NCBI GenBank assembly: GCA_963801185.1
Contig: CAWDDW010000003.1
Location: 1,116,001-1,180,000, forward strand
Direction: 5' to 3'
Length of the DNA: 64,000 bases
Origin: Palsa-601 sp963801185
GTDB taxonomy: Bacteria; Actinomycetota; Acidimicrobiia; Acidimicrobiales; Bog-793
The position numbers and the translations under genes are program-made. The notes beneath the pieces are model-generated. The model had not been told where the DNA came from and searched no databases. It worked only from the letters and a program-made list of their open reading frames with translations. Shown here piece after piece: positions 9,541 to 18,482 of this stretch (positions within the stretch are counted from its first letter, which is position 1; each line of letters opens with the position of its first letter).

Positions 9541-10432
9541 CCCGAGCCCTAGCTCGCTCCGCGGCGAGCTGCTCGCCGTTCCCCAACTCGCTCCAGCGGA
9601 GCTGGACGAGATCGCGCAGCTTGCTGCCGCCTGCCTCGCCGTCGACGGCGGGCGCCTGAAGCTCGAGTGGCAAGCGCTGCGGCACAGGCCCGCTGGCTCG
9701 ACGAGCGACTTCATCTGGCTGGCCGATGGCGAGGTGGTCGGGTTCATCGGCATCTACCAGTGGAGACCGATCGCGCTCGAACTGTGCGGCATGGTGCATC
9801 CGGCATGGCGGCGGAGAGGGATCGGCGCAACTCTCTACGAAGCGGCCATGGCCGAAGTCGACCGGCGTGCGCCCGCCCGTGCACTTCTGATCGTGGACCG
9901 TGCGCTCGTGGGAGGGCGCAGGTTCGCGCTCTCGCGCGGCGGTGAGCTCGACCACTCCGAGCACCGCATGCAACAGCGGCGCGAGCCGGAGAGCCGAAGC
10001 GGTGCACCGCTCGTGCGCATCAGGACAGCGGTGAGATCTGACGCATGTTTCGTCTCTGAGTGCGTGGCGGCGGCGTTCGAGGAAGAGGCGCAACCCGTCG
10101 ACGAGAGCGACGAAGCCGGCGTGGCGCGGCTCCTCGACGGCACGACGCTCATCGAGGCCGCCGGCTCGAGGGAGAGCGTCGGCGTGCTCCGGGTGGAACG
10201 CGAGGGAGGAGCGGCGTCGATCTACGGGTTTGCCGTAGTCCCGGGGGAGCAGGGCAAGGGATACGGCAGGGCCGCGCTGTCTGCTGTCACCCGCGAGCTG
10301 CATCAGTCCGGTGTCGGCGTCATCTCTCTCGAGGTGCTCTCGACGAACGACAGCGCACTCCACCTCTACACCACTTGTGGCTTCGACGCGATCGGCACGG
10401 AGGACTACTACTCGATGCCCGTCGGCGACTGA
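9494..10432 (+). CDS. Tandem GNAT acetyltransferase (MshD-like architecture)
   Basis: About 312 residues with two GNAT domains. The first has GMVHPAWRRRGIGATLYEAA (acetyl-CoA pyrophosphate loop R/QxxGxG/A). The second has VVPGEQGKGYGRAALSAV and LEVLSTNDSALHLYTTCGF. Two-domain GNATs of this size in actinobacteria include mycothiol synthase MshD, whose C-terminal domain is the active one. This is a candidate, not a firm assignment, because I cannot confirm MshD-specific residues. The only available start is a TTG at 9494 inside rpsT. No ATG, GTG or TTG occurs between the rpsT stop and the first conserved segment, so an overlapping start or another start codon must be used. Confidence 0.75.
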   Translation: MSAISRNSSPSARASSPSPSSLRGELLAVPQLAPAELDEIAQLAAACLAVDGGRLKLEWQALRHRPAGSTSDFIWLADGEVVGFIGIYQWRPIALELCGMVHPAWRRRGIGATLYEAAMAEVDRRAPARALLIVDRALVGGRRFALSRGGELDHSEHRMQQRREPESRSGAPLVRIRTAVRSDACFVSECVAAAFEEEAQPVDESDEAGVARLLDGTTLIEAAGSRESVGVLRVEREGGAASIYGFAVVPGEQGKGYGRAALSAVTRELHQSGVGVISLEVLSTNDSALHLYTTCGFDAIGTEDYYSMPVGD

Positions 10433-10501
10433 AGCGGCCCGGCCCGTCGTTGCCGGTGACCTCGTGCTGAGGCCGTGATGTTCGTCGGACGGCGACGCGG
10501 T

Positions 10502-10550
10502 CCTGTCGCGCGCGGCGCGCCTCGCATGGCCGCACCCAAGGCGCGACAGG
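10502..10550. terminator. Inverted repeat between convergent genes
   Basis: CCTGTCGCG at 10502-10510 is perfectly complementary to CGCGACAGG at 10542-10550, with a 31-nt loop that is itself GC-rich. It lies between the ends of the GNAT gene (plus) and the kinase-GGDEF gene (minus) and could serve as a bidirectional terminator without a U-tract. The assignment rests on position only. Confidence 0.35.
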
Positions 10551-10576
10551 CGCGACGCGTTGGTCGCACAAACGCG

Positions 10577-10607
10577 CCCCAGCCCCAGCCCCAGCCCCCT
10601 CAGGGGG
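10577..10607 (-). other. G-quadruplex-type motif and small hairpin at the stop codon of the kinase-GGDEF gene
   Basis: On the coding (minus) strand, immediately after the TGA at 10602-10600, there is a run of five Gs and then three runs of four Gs, all separated by CT (10599 to 10577). Plus-strand 10595-10607 also forms a CCCCC-TCA-GGGGG hairpin over the stop codon. The pattern satisfies the common G4 rule with four-tetrad runs and 2-nt loops. It could act as a 3' mRNA structure or terminator (inference). Confidence 0.5.
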
Positions 10608-13600
10608 AGAGGGCTATGCGGTCGCGGCCTGCGCGCTTTGCCTCGTAGAGCGCGGCGTCGGTGCGCTGCAGGAGCCGTCCCAAGTCGACATCCCTATCGG
10701 CCAGCTCCGCCACGCCGACAGACACGGTGACGGAGATAGGTCCTGAAGCCGTCCCGATCGGCGACTCGGAGATGACCTGGCGGAGGCGCTCGGCGAGCTC
10801 CGCTGCCGACTGGAGAGTCCCGTTCACGACGAGGGCGAACTCCTCACCGCCGTAGCGGCCGAGCAAGTCGCCCGAGCCGATCACGCCGGCGATGCGCTGG
10901 GCGACCGCCCGGATCACGTCGTCTCCCGAGGCGTGCCCGTAGCGGTCGTTCACGTCCTTGAAGTGGTCGATGTCGAGCATCATGGCCGACAACGGGTTGC
11001 GAGTCTGCCGGGCGTCGACGAAGGCCCGCCTTGCGAGGTCGAAGAAGTGGCGCCGGTTCGCGACGCCCGAGAGCTCATCGCGTTGGGCGAGGGTCTGGAC
11101 CCGGCTGAAGAGCTGGGCGTTCTCGTAGGCGACGACGCCTTGGCCGGCAAGCGCGGCGACGATCTTCGTCTGCGTGTCGCCGAACGCGCCCGGCCGCCTG
11201 GCGATGATGACGAGAGCCCCGATCGCCTGCTCTCGGACTACGAGCGGGGAGATGACGAACGATCCGCAGCGCCCGAGCAATCCGACGAGAGGGGAGTTGC
11301 GGTCAGACATCACCGACCCGACCGAGAGCGGGATGCGCGAGTGCAGCGTCTCGGCGATCTCCGGCTGGTCTGCTCTCGCGATGTCGTATCCCTCCGGCGG
11401 GAGGGTGACGCCCGCGCCGACCGCGGCGGCCACCTCGAGTCGCTCCCCGTCCGCCAGCAGGATGGCGCCCGCATCGGCCGACAACGCGCCCATGGCTGTC
11501 TGGAGGGTGGAGCGGAGAACGCCACGAGGTTCGAGGCTCTGGCCGAGCGTGCGCATCGAGTCGCGCAAGAGCTCGGCCACCTCGCGCTGGCGGCGTTCGC
11601 TTGCGACTGACATCTCCATCTCCGCCAAACGTGCGGTCTCGAGGGCGAACGCGACGTGGCTCGTGATGGCGGAGAGGAGCTCCACGTCGTCGTTCGTGAA
11701 GATCCCCTTCGCCAGGCGGCTGTCGAGGTAGACGGCGCCGAGCAGGCGGTCCTCCATCAAGAGAGGGGCGACGAGGATCGAGCGGAGGCCGTGGGTGACT
11801 GCCGACTCCGATCCGAGGGCGGCACCCTGTTCGGTCCCGGTGAGCACGATGGGCTCGCGCGTCGACGCGACCCTGTCGACGATCGTCGAGGAGTACCCGC
11901 TGAACTCGGAGATGTCGTTGCCGCTCGCGTCACGGCCGAGGTGCGGCCGCAGTACCCCGGAGTTCTCGTTGGTGAGAAACAGCAACGCCCGCTCGGCGTT
12001 CAAGATGCGCACCGTCTCGTCGAGCGCGAGACGGATCAGCTCTTCGGGATCGAGAACCCGGGCGGCGGCCGCGCCGACCTGCAGCAGCGCCTCGAGCTGG
12101 CGGGCCGCCCTCGTCGCTCCGCGCAGCGGCCCGCCGCCGACCACGGGCGGAGTGGCCATGGCCAGGCCACGTGCCTGGCCTGCGCGGTCGCGCCCATCGA
12201 ACAGGTGCCCACCTCCGGACCTCGCCATCTGGGCAAGGGTCCCTGAGTGCGAGATGTACCGGTTGGATAGCGAACGCGATTCTGGCAGTTCGGGCTGGAT
12301 CCATCGAACGAATGCGGACAGGCCGAGATCCTCGGCGAGGCGGCTGGCGGTGATGGCGAGCCGCTCGGACTCCTGTTCGAACCCGACTCCGGCGAGCGCC
12401 CGCGACCGAGCCATCGCGAGGGCCACCTCGACTCCGGGAGCGTCCTGGCCGACGAGGATCGACTGGGCTTTGGCGGACGTGCGAAGCGCCTTGCGGTGGC
12501 GCCCCTTCGCGATGAGCAAGCCGGCCTTGGCCGCGTAGTAGTACGCGCGGAGCAAGGGGGTCCGGGCCGCCATGCGCATCTCTCTCACGCTCCGGCGGGC
12601 GAGGCGCATCCGACGACGACGTGTCTCTCCATCGGCCGAGAGGAGCTGGCCGACGCGACCGAAGGCTTGAACAGCCCAGAACGAGGAGAAGACGTACGGG
12701 CAGTTGAAGGGGCGCAGTCTCGACGCACGGAAGCCCCCGATCGCCTCGTCGAAGGGCTCGCCGAGCTCGTTCAGGCCGAAGTGGAAGTTCGCGAGCGACA
12801 ACTGGTAGGCGGCGGACATGAGCCGGCTCGGCGGCACGGCCTCGAAACGGGTGCTCACCCTACGTATCCGCTCGAGTCCTGCATTCGGCTGGTCGAGGAA
12901 GCCGGCGAGTGCAATGCCGACGAAGTCGAACGACCTGACCTCTTGCTCCGGGCCACCAGCGGATTGCGGGCGCGGATGCCAGAGCCCCTCGTCCAGCCAC
13001 GACACCTCCTCGAGGATCCGCCCGCGAAGGGCGAGGCTGAGGCAGAGCTGCAGCACGCCCGTCGCCATCTCTCCGGCCGGCAGCCACCGGGCGTCCTGGC
13101 GCAGCGTCTCGGTCAGGAGCTGCTCGGAGTGGATTGAGTCGCCCTGGTATTCGAGGCTGATCCCCTCGAGCAACCGCGCGTGGGCCTTCGTGTACGGATC
13201 CCCGGTGGCTTCGGCAACCCGACGGACGTGACGTGCCATCCACCGGGCCGGGCGGATCAGGCGGATCTGGGCGAGGAGCGAACCCAAGGCCGAGTAGACG
13301 GCGACGTACTCACGCGAGCGGCCGAGCCGGTTCGCCGGGAGCGCGGCCCGCAGCGCGACGGCGATCTCGGTCCCCCAGTGGAACTCCTGAACGGCGGCGA
13401 AGCCTGCCAGCTCGAGGAGCCGGCACTGCAGCCGGAGACTGTCGCGCCGGGACATTCGTGCCCGTCCGTAGCCGATCCTCGTGACCACGATGACGAGGGA
13501 GAGGGCGAAACGGCCGAGCGTCGTCAACCACAGCACGAACGCGTTCGAGGGGAGCGGCCGCCCGAGCGTCGCGAGACCCTTCCTGGCGTTCTCGAGGCAG

Positions 13601-16026
13601 TGGGCACCGTCGCCTTGAGCGAAGTAGACGCGCGACATCGCCTCGTAGACCCGAGCCCGTTGCGTGTTGTCCTTCTCGGTCGACAGAGCCAACTCGTAGC
13701 GAGCGAGTGCGGCCCCGACGTCGTCTGATCGCGCAAGCGCGTTGCCGTAGTCCGCCTGGAAGACGCTCCCGATCGGAAGTTCGTGCTCGGCGGCGATGGA
13801 GTCCGCCGCCGCGAAGAAGCCGAGGGCGTCCTCGTCCGCCTGAGCGGCGAGAGCCAGCTTGGCGGCCCGGTAGTTCGCTAGGAGCGCGAGGGTCGGCTCG
13901 GCGTCGACCTCGCCGAGGGCGTAGTGGCGGGCTATGTCGTACACCACCTCGGGCCTCGTGTCACCCGACTCGTCCAGGGCCCGGGCCAACATCTCGTGTG
14001 CCCGCTGACCGGCCTTCAGATCGAGCGCGGACAGCAGGGTGTCCCGCACCCCCTCGTGCAAGAAACCGTATCGTTCTGCTCCCTGCGGTTCGATCACCCG
14101 GGCGCGGGAGGCTTCGCCGAGCGCGACGTGGACGTCCCCGAGCGGCCACTGAGTGATGGTCGCGAGCAGGTCGGGAGCAAAACTCGCACCGATCACGGCC
14201 GCCTCGGTCAGCAGCCACCGTGTCGCCGGGCGCAAGGTCTCGAGCCGGCGCAGCGAGAGGGCGAGCACGTCCCTCGGCAGATCCAGGTTCGCGAGAGCCT
14301 CTGCGTCGACCGAGAAAGTTCCCCAGCTCGGCTTGAGCACACCGGCATCGAGAGCAGACCGCAGGTACTCGATCGCGGCGGCGGGGTTCCCGTTCGCCCG
14401 GATCGTGATCTCCGACGACAGGCCCTCATCGAGAGCGTCCCCGCCGAGCTGGCGCCTGAGGATCTGCCCGATCTGCTCGTCGGAGAGGGACGAGAGCTCT
14501 ATCCGCCGGCGGACGGATTCCCCGAGCTCGTCTCGTAGGCGGGTAAGGGCTGGTTGGCTCGGGGGGTCGTTTCTCGAGGTGAGCACGAGGAGCATCGGGA
14601 GCCGTTCCAGCTCCGGAGCGAGGTAGGCGAGGACGCGGTGCGTGGCGTCGTCCGCGAGATTCGCGTTGTCGAGCAGGAGCAGCGTCGCGCCGGCACTGCG
14701 GGACGCAAGTGCGAGCAGCAGGTGGGCGGCTTCGATGACGGCGAACTCGTGCCAGCCGGGCTCGGTCTCGGTCTTCGCAGTCTTGACCAGGTAGCGGTCG
14801 AGCTCGGTCGAGAGGCCCGCGAGGGACTCGGCTGTGCCGGGCTCCGATAGCCGAAGTTCGACGAGGAGCTGGGCGAACCTCTCGGGATCCCGGATCTCGA
14901 GGTCGGCGAGGTAATTGCCGACGGCTTGGGCAAGAGGCCCGAGCGGACCTGGGTGGTCGGGGCCGAGATGGGCCTCGAGGACGGCGACACCGGCGGTCCT
15001 CGCGGCCCGAGCCAGCTCTTCGACGAGGCGAGTCTTGCCCCCACCGGGCTCGGACTCGAGCAGCACGATGTTGCCCACGCCAGTGACGCTCGTCTCCGCC
15101 AGGACGTCGCTGAGAGCCGTCAGCTCCTGGTCGCGCCCCACCATGGCGCTCTCGGCGAGGCTGGGCTCGTCCGCGATGGCCCGACCGAGAGGAGCGTCTG
15201 CCGTAAGAGTCCCCCGGCGAAGCGCAGCGAAGTCGGACAGGAGCGATCCAGCACTCTGGTAGCGGTCGTCGGGGTCCTTCGAGAGCAGCCGGTCGACGAT
15301 CCGGCTGATCTGGGGCGACACCTCCGGGCAGAGCTCCTTCAGGTTGGGCGCCGGGGCGACGGCATGGAGCCGCACGACCTCGCCCGCGTCAGAGGCCTGG
15401 AATGGTGGGCGCCCGGCGAGGCACTCGAAGATCACGGCGCCGAGCGAGTAAAGGTCCGAGCGGCGGTCGACGGGCCGCCGCATCATGCCGGTCTGTTCAG
15501 GCGCGCTGTAGAGCACGGTCCCGACCACCGAGTCGTCCGGCTGACGGGTCCCCGTAGGCGTCGCGAGCCCGAAGTCGATCAGGACGGCATTGCCGTCGGA
15601 CCGGAGCACTATGTTCCGCGGGGCTACATCCCGATGGACGAGGCCGACCCGGTGCGCTGCTTCGAGAGCCGATGCCACGTCAGTCGCCACGGCGAGCGCC
15701 CGTTCCTCGCTCAGCGCGCCTTCTTTCTCGATCACCTCGGCGAGGGACTGGCCGCCGATGAGCTCCATGACGAGGTAGGCGACCCGGCCGTCGTCCCCGA
15801 CCTCGTAGACCTTCCCGAGACAGGGGTGGCGGATGGCGGCGAGGATCGCCGCCTCACGCCGGAAGTTGATACGCGCAGGGTCGTCGGGACCGGTCAGCTC
15901 CTTGACCTTGACCGCGTACTCCTCACCCGCTCTCAAGGCGCGGTACACAGCTGTGGTCGCACCCCGCCCGAGCTCTTCGACGAGCTCGAATTCCGGGATC
16001 GCGATCCTTGTCGCGTCCGTCGGCAC
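10600..16026 (-). CDS. Giant Ser/Thr protein kinase - AAA ATPase - helical repeat - GAF - GAF - GGDEF fusion
   Basis: An 1808-residue signalling protein from a GTG at 16026 with a GGGGGGCAG ribosome site. Residues 12-270 form a Hanks-type kinase: invariant Lys40 (AVKVK), HRDVAPRN at 131-138 and DFG at 151-153. Residues 295-560 form an AAA_16/STAND-like ATPase with Walker A GGGKT (about 328-332) and a hydrophobic LLLLDNAN Walker B. Next is a long helical (TPR-like) region, then two GAF domains (roughly 1300-1630). A GGDEF domain starts near 1649 with the active-site variant GGEEF at 1726-1730. The inhibitory I-site (RxxD) is GxxD here, so product inhibition is probably lost. No membrane segment was seen. 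Kinase-AAA-GAF-His-kinase proteins are known. A GGDEF output is unusual. Confidence 0.9.
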   Translation of the reverse strand: MPTDATRIAIPEFELVEELGRGATTAVYRALRAGEEYAVKVKELTGPDDPARINFRREAAILAAIRHPCLGKVYEVGDDGRVAYLVMELIGGQSLAEVIEKEGALSEERALAVATDVASALEAAHRVGLVHRDVAPRNIVLRSDGNAVLIDFGLATPTGTRQPDDSVVGTVLYSAPEQTGMMRRPVDRRSDLYSLGAVIFECLAGRPPFQASDAGEVVRLHAVAPAPNLKELCPEVSPQISRIVDRLLSKDPDDRYQSAGSLLSDFAALRRGTLTADAPLGRAIADEPSLAESAMVGRDQELTALSDVLAETSVTGVGNIVLLESEPGGGKTRLVEELARAARTAGVAVLEAHLGPDHPGPLGPLAQAVGNYLADLEIRDPERFAQLLVELRLSEPGTAESLAGLSTELDRYLVKTAKTETEPGWHEFAVIEAAHLLLALASRSAGATLLLLDNANLADDATHRVLAYLAPELERLPMLLVLTSRNDPPSQPALTRLRDELGESVRRRIELSSLSDEQIGQILRRQLGGDALDEGLSSEITIRANGNPAAAIEYLRSALDAGVLKPSWGTFSVDAEALANLDLPRDVLALSLRRLETLRPATRWLLTEAAVIGASFAPDLLATITQWPLGDVHVALGEASRARVIEPQGAERYGFLHEGVRDTLLSALDLKAGQRAHEMLARALDESGDTRPEVVYDIARHYALGEVDAEPTLALLANYRAAKLALAAQADEDALGFFAAADSIAAEHELPIGSVFQADYGNALARSDDVGAALARYELALSTEKDNTQRARVYEAMSRVYFAQGDGAHCLENARKGLATLGRPLPSNAFVLWLTTLGRFALSLVIVVTRIGYGRARMSRRDSLRLQCRLLELAGFAAVQEFHWGTEIAVALRAALPANRLGRSREYVAVYSALGSLLAQIRLIRPARWMARHVRRVAEATGDPYTKAHARLLEGISLEYQGDSIHSEQLLTETLRQDARWLPAGEMATGVLQLCLSLALRGRILEEVSWLDEGLWHPRPQSAGGPEQEVRSFDFVGIALAGFLDQPNAGLERIRRVSTRFEAVPPSRLMSAAYQLSLANFHFGLNELGEPFDEAIGGFRASRLRPFNCPYVFSSFWAVQAFGRVGQLLSADGETRRRRMRLARRSVREMRMAARTPLLRAYYYAAKAGLLIAKGRHRKALRTSAKAQSILVGQDAPGVEVALAMARSRALAGVGFEQESERLAITASRLAEDLGLSAFVRWIQPELPESRSLSNRYISHSGTLAQMARSGGGHLFDGRDRAGQARGLAMATPPVVGGGPLRGATRAARQLEALLQVGAAAARVLDPEELIRLALDETVRILNAERALLFLTNENSGVLRPHLGRDASGNDISEFSGYSSTIVDRVASTREPIVLTGTEQGAALGSESAVTHGLRSILVAPLLMEDRLLGAVYLDSRLAKGIFTNDDVELLSAITSHVAFALETARLAEMEMSVASERRQREVAELLRDSMRTLGQSLEPRGVLRSTLQTAMGALSADAGAILLADGERLEVAAAVGAGVTLPPEGYDIARADQPEIAETLHSRIPLSVGSVMSDRNSPLVGLLGRCGSFVISPLVVREQAIGALVIIARRPGAFGDTQTKIVAALAGQGVVAYENAQLFSRVQTLAQRDELSGVANRRHFFDLARRAFVDARQTRNPLSAMMLDIDHFKDVNDRYGHASGDDVIRAVAQRIAGVIGSGDLLGRYGGEEFALVVNGTLQSAAELAERLRQVISESPIGTASGPISVTVSVGVAELADRDVDLGRLLQRTDAALYEAKRAGRDRIALSP

Positions 16027-16192
16027 CTGCCCCCCAGCCCGGCTCGTCAGTCGGGTGATCGCTGTGGTAGTGGTCTCGTCGCCCGGAACGATGGCGAACT
16101 AGCCCTTTCGTCGGCAGCATAGCCTTCAGGGCGCGGGCGGCTATAGGGAAGGCAGGCTCGAGCAGGCAGTCGGCAGCGGGTGTTCCCGTCGG

Positions 16193-17626
16193 TCACCGTC
16201 GAGAGCCGATCTTCAGATCCGCCAGCACGGCTCGGGCGGCACCAACGCCGCACATGCCGTGCACCCCACCTCCCGGTGGCGTGGACGCCGAGCACAGGTA
16301 GAGCCCAGACACCGGGGTCCGGTACGGGTTCCACTGGACGGTGGGCCTGAAGAGCGTCTGGCGGAGCGTCCCGGCGCCCCCGGTGATGTCCCCGCCGACG
16401 TAGTTCGGGTTGCGGCGCTCTGCTTCGGCCGCCGTGACCGTGGCCCGGGCCATCACGAGGTCGGTGAAGCCAGGCGCGAATCGCTCGATCTGCGCCTCGA
16501 TCCGCGCGGTCATGTCGACCGTCGACTCCGAGGGCACGTGACAGTACGCCCACAGCGTTTGGCGGCCGGCCGGGGCGCGTGTCGGATCGACGATGCTCGG
16601 CTGCACGACGAGGCAGAACGGACGCTCGGGGTGACTGCCGGCCGCTACCGCGGCCTCGCTCGCCGCCACTTCCTCGAAGGTGCCCCCGAGGTGAAGGGTG
16701 CCGGCATGCCGGCACGCCGGTGCGGTCCAAGGGACCGGCCCCGAGAGCGCCCAGTCGATCTTGAAGATGCCCGGGCCGTAGGCGAACCGAGCGAGCGCCC
16801 GACGGTAACGGGCGGGCAGCCGGTCGCCGGCGAGCCGGGCGAGTCCGTCCGGGGAGGTGTCGAGAATCGTCGCCTGAGCCTGCGGGAGGTCGTCCAGGTC
16901 CTCGACCCAGCATCCGGTGTGCACCACCCCTCCGGCGTCCGAGAGCGCCGATATGACTGCGTCCACCAAGCGAGCGCTGCCGCCTTCGACGACCGGCCAC
17001 CCGTTCGTGTGGGCGGCCATGGTGAGAACGAGCCCGAAGGCCCCGGTGAGCCGGGCGTTCAGTGGCAGCATCGCATGGGCGCCCACTCCAGCGACGAGCG
17101 CTCGGGCCTCGGCCGTCCCGAACCGTCCTGCCAGGTGCGACGCCGATGGCAGCCCCGCCATCGCGAAGCGGCCCACGGCGACCGGGTGCCGGGGGAGCGA
17201 GCGCAGCGGCTCGAGCACGGTGGGCATGATCGACCCGGCGTCGGCGACGAGGGGGCCGAGCAGCCGCTCGTACGCTCCGCCGTCGGCGCCGAGGCCCGAC
17301 GCGGTCTCGCCGACCGAGGTCGTCACCGCTGCGGCGCGGCCGCCGTCGAGGGGGTGGGCGAACGCCACTTGAGGAGTGCACAACCGGACCCCAAGGCCGG
17401 CGAGGTCGATACTGCGGAAGAAGGGGGATGCCGTCGCCAGCGCCTGGACCGTCGAGCACACGTCGTGGTGGAAGCCGGGGAGGGTCAGCTGCTCGGTCCG
17501 GCAGCCGCCGCCGGCGGTCGGCGCTCCCTCGAAGACCTCGACCCTGAGACCCGCACGGGCGAGGACGAGCCCTGCGGCCAAGCCGTTCGGGCCTGAGCCG
17601 ACGACGACGGCGTCAGGGCCGGCCAC
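16193..17626 (-). CDS. FAD-dependent oxidoreductase, phytoene desaturase/PYROXD2-like
   Basis: A 477-residue flavoprotein. The N-terminus VVGSGPNGLAAGLVLARAG is the Rossmann GxGxxG FAD site. The C-terminus LYLCSASTPPGGGVHGMCG is the second FAD-binding signature of CrtI/PYROXD2-type enzymes. The family includes carotenoid desaturases and poorly characterised NAD(P)/FAD oxidoreductases. No carotenoid genes are near, so a carotenoid role is not supported. It starts 12 bp after the metallo-hydrolase gene, so the two are almost certainly cotranscribed, with the cNMP-binding protein upstream. Confidence 0.88.
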   Translation of the reverse strand: MAGPDAVVVGSGPNGLAAGLVLARAGLRVEVFEGAPTAGGGCRTEQLTLPGFHHDVCSTVQALATASPFFRSIDLAGLGVRLCTPQVAFAHPLDGGRAAAVTTSVGETASGLGADGGAYERLLGPLVADAGSIMPTVLEPLRSLPRHPVAVGRFAMAGLPSASHLAGRFGTAEARALVAGVGAHAMLPLNARLTGAFGLVLTMAAHTNGWPVVEGGSARLVDAVISALSDAGGVVHTGCWVEDLDDLPQAQATILDTSPDGLARLAGDRLPARYRRALARFAYGPGIFKIDWALSGPVPWTAPACRHAGTLHLGGTFEEVAASEAAVAAGSHPERPFCLVVQPSIVDPTRAPAGRQTLWAYCHVPSESTVDMTARIEAQIERFAPGFTDLVMARATVTAAEAERRNPNYVGGDITGGAGTLRQTLFRPTVQWNPYRTPVSGLYLCSASTPPGGGVHGMCGVGAARAVLADLKIGSRR

Positions 17627-17638
17627 GGCAACGCGACC

Positions 17639-18478
17639 TCATAACTCGAGCACTGTGCTCTCCGAGGCGACCGTGACACGCCCGGCGGAGCCCAATCGGT
17701 TCGCGAGAGCGTCGAGAGCGTCGTCGGTCCGGTCCGGCGCGTGATGGAACAGCATCACGCTGTGCGCACCCGCCCGGTTGCCGAGCCCCACCGCGTAGTC
17801 CGCGACTGAGTGACCGAAGCTCGCGTGGGTGGCCGCTTCTTCCGGGAGCATCTGCGCGTCGTGCACAACTACGTCGGCACCCGCAGCCAGATCGAGCGCG
17901 CCTTGATGGTACTCACCCCACCCGTCCGGCCCGGGGCCGAGCACGGTGGGGCAGTGGTCCGGGATGTACGCGAGAGTGGACCGGCCGTCTCCGACCCGGT
18001 AGCCGAACGTGCGCCCGCCCTTGTGCGGGATCTCGACCGCGTCGACGGTGAAGCCTTCGACGCGGTATTGCCCGGGAGTCAGGCTCGAGAAGGTCCACTC
18101 GCCTCGTAGGCCGTCGGGGCGGATCGGGAAGTGCGGGGGCGACATGCCGCGGGCGAGGGCCTCGAGCGCTGTCATCCCGCCGGGCTGCTCGGGCAGGAAG
18201 AGCGACCCACGAGCGTCGTCGCGGTCCCCTGCGCCGAAGAACGGCAGGCCTTGGGTGTGGTCCCAGTGCAGGTGCGTGAGCAGGATCGTGCCCGTGAACG
18301 GCCGGGGGCCGCACAGCCCGGTGACCCGCCGGATCCCGGTGCCCGCGTCGAGCAGGATCGTCGGCGATGCGTCGCCGTCGTGAGCCAGCGCCACGCACGA
18401 CGTGTGGCCGCCGTAGCGCACGAATGCTTGTCCGGGTGCGGGAGTGGACCCCCGCACGCCGCAGAAGTAGGCCCGCAA
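17639..18478 (-). CDS. Metallo-beta-lactamase-fold hydrolase
   Basis: About 279 residues with the metal-binding motif THLHWDHTQG, an upstream GxRGSTP-type N-terminus (FCGVRGSTPAPG), AGTGIRR, and a later HD(A)Q and FHH histidine set. This is the RNase Z/PhnP-like or cAMP-phosphodiesterase-like subgroup of MBL hydrolases. The open frame reaches back to 18562, but I place the start at the TTG at 18478, just after the stop of the cNMP-binding gene. Presence next to a cyclic-nucleotide-binding protein makes a phosphodiesterase role tempting, but this is inference. Confidence 0.85.
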   Translation of the reverse strand: MRAYFCGVRGSTPAPGQAFVRYGGHTSCVALAHDGDASPTILLDAGTGIRRVTGLCGPRPFTGTILLTHLHWDHTQGLPFFGAGDRDDARGSLFLPEQPGGMTALEALARGMSPPHFPIRPDGLRGEWTFSSLTPGQYRVEGFTVDAVEIPHKGGRTFGYRVGDGRSTLAYIPDHCPTVLGPGPDGWGEYHQGALDLAAGADVVVHDAQMLPEEAATHASFGHSVADYAVGLGNRAGAHSVMLFHHAPDRTDDALDALANRLGSAGRVTVASESTVLEL

Positions 18479-18482
18479 CCGA

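Noticed and set aside
16047..17459. 470-residue minus-strand frame over the FAD oxidoreductase
   Set aside because: Arg/Gly/Pro-rich shadow in another frame of the well-supported flavoprotein.
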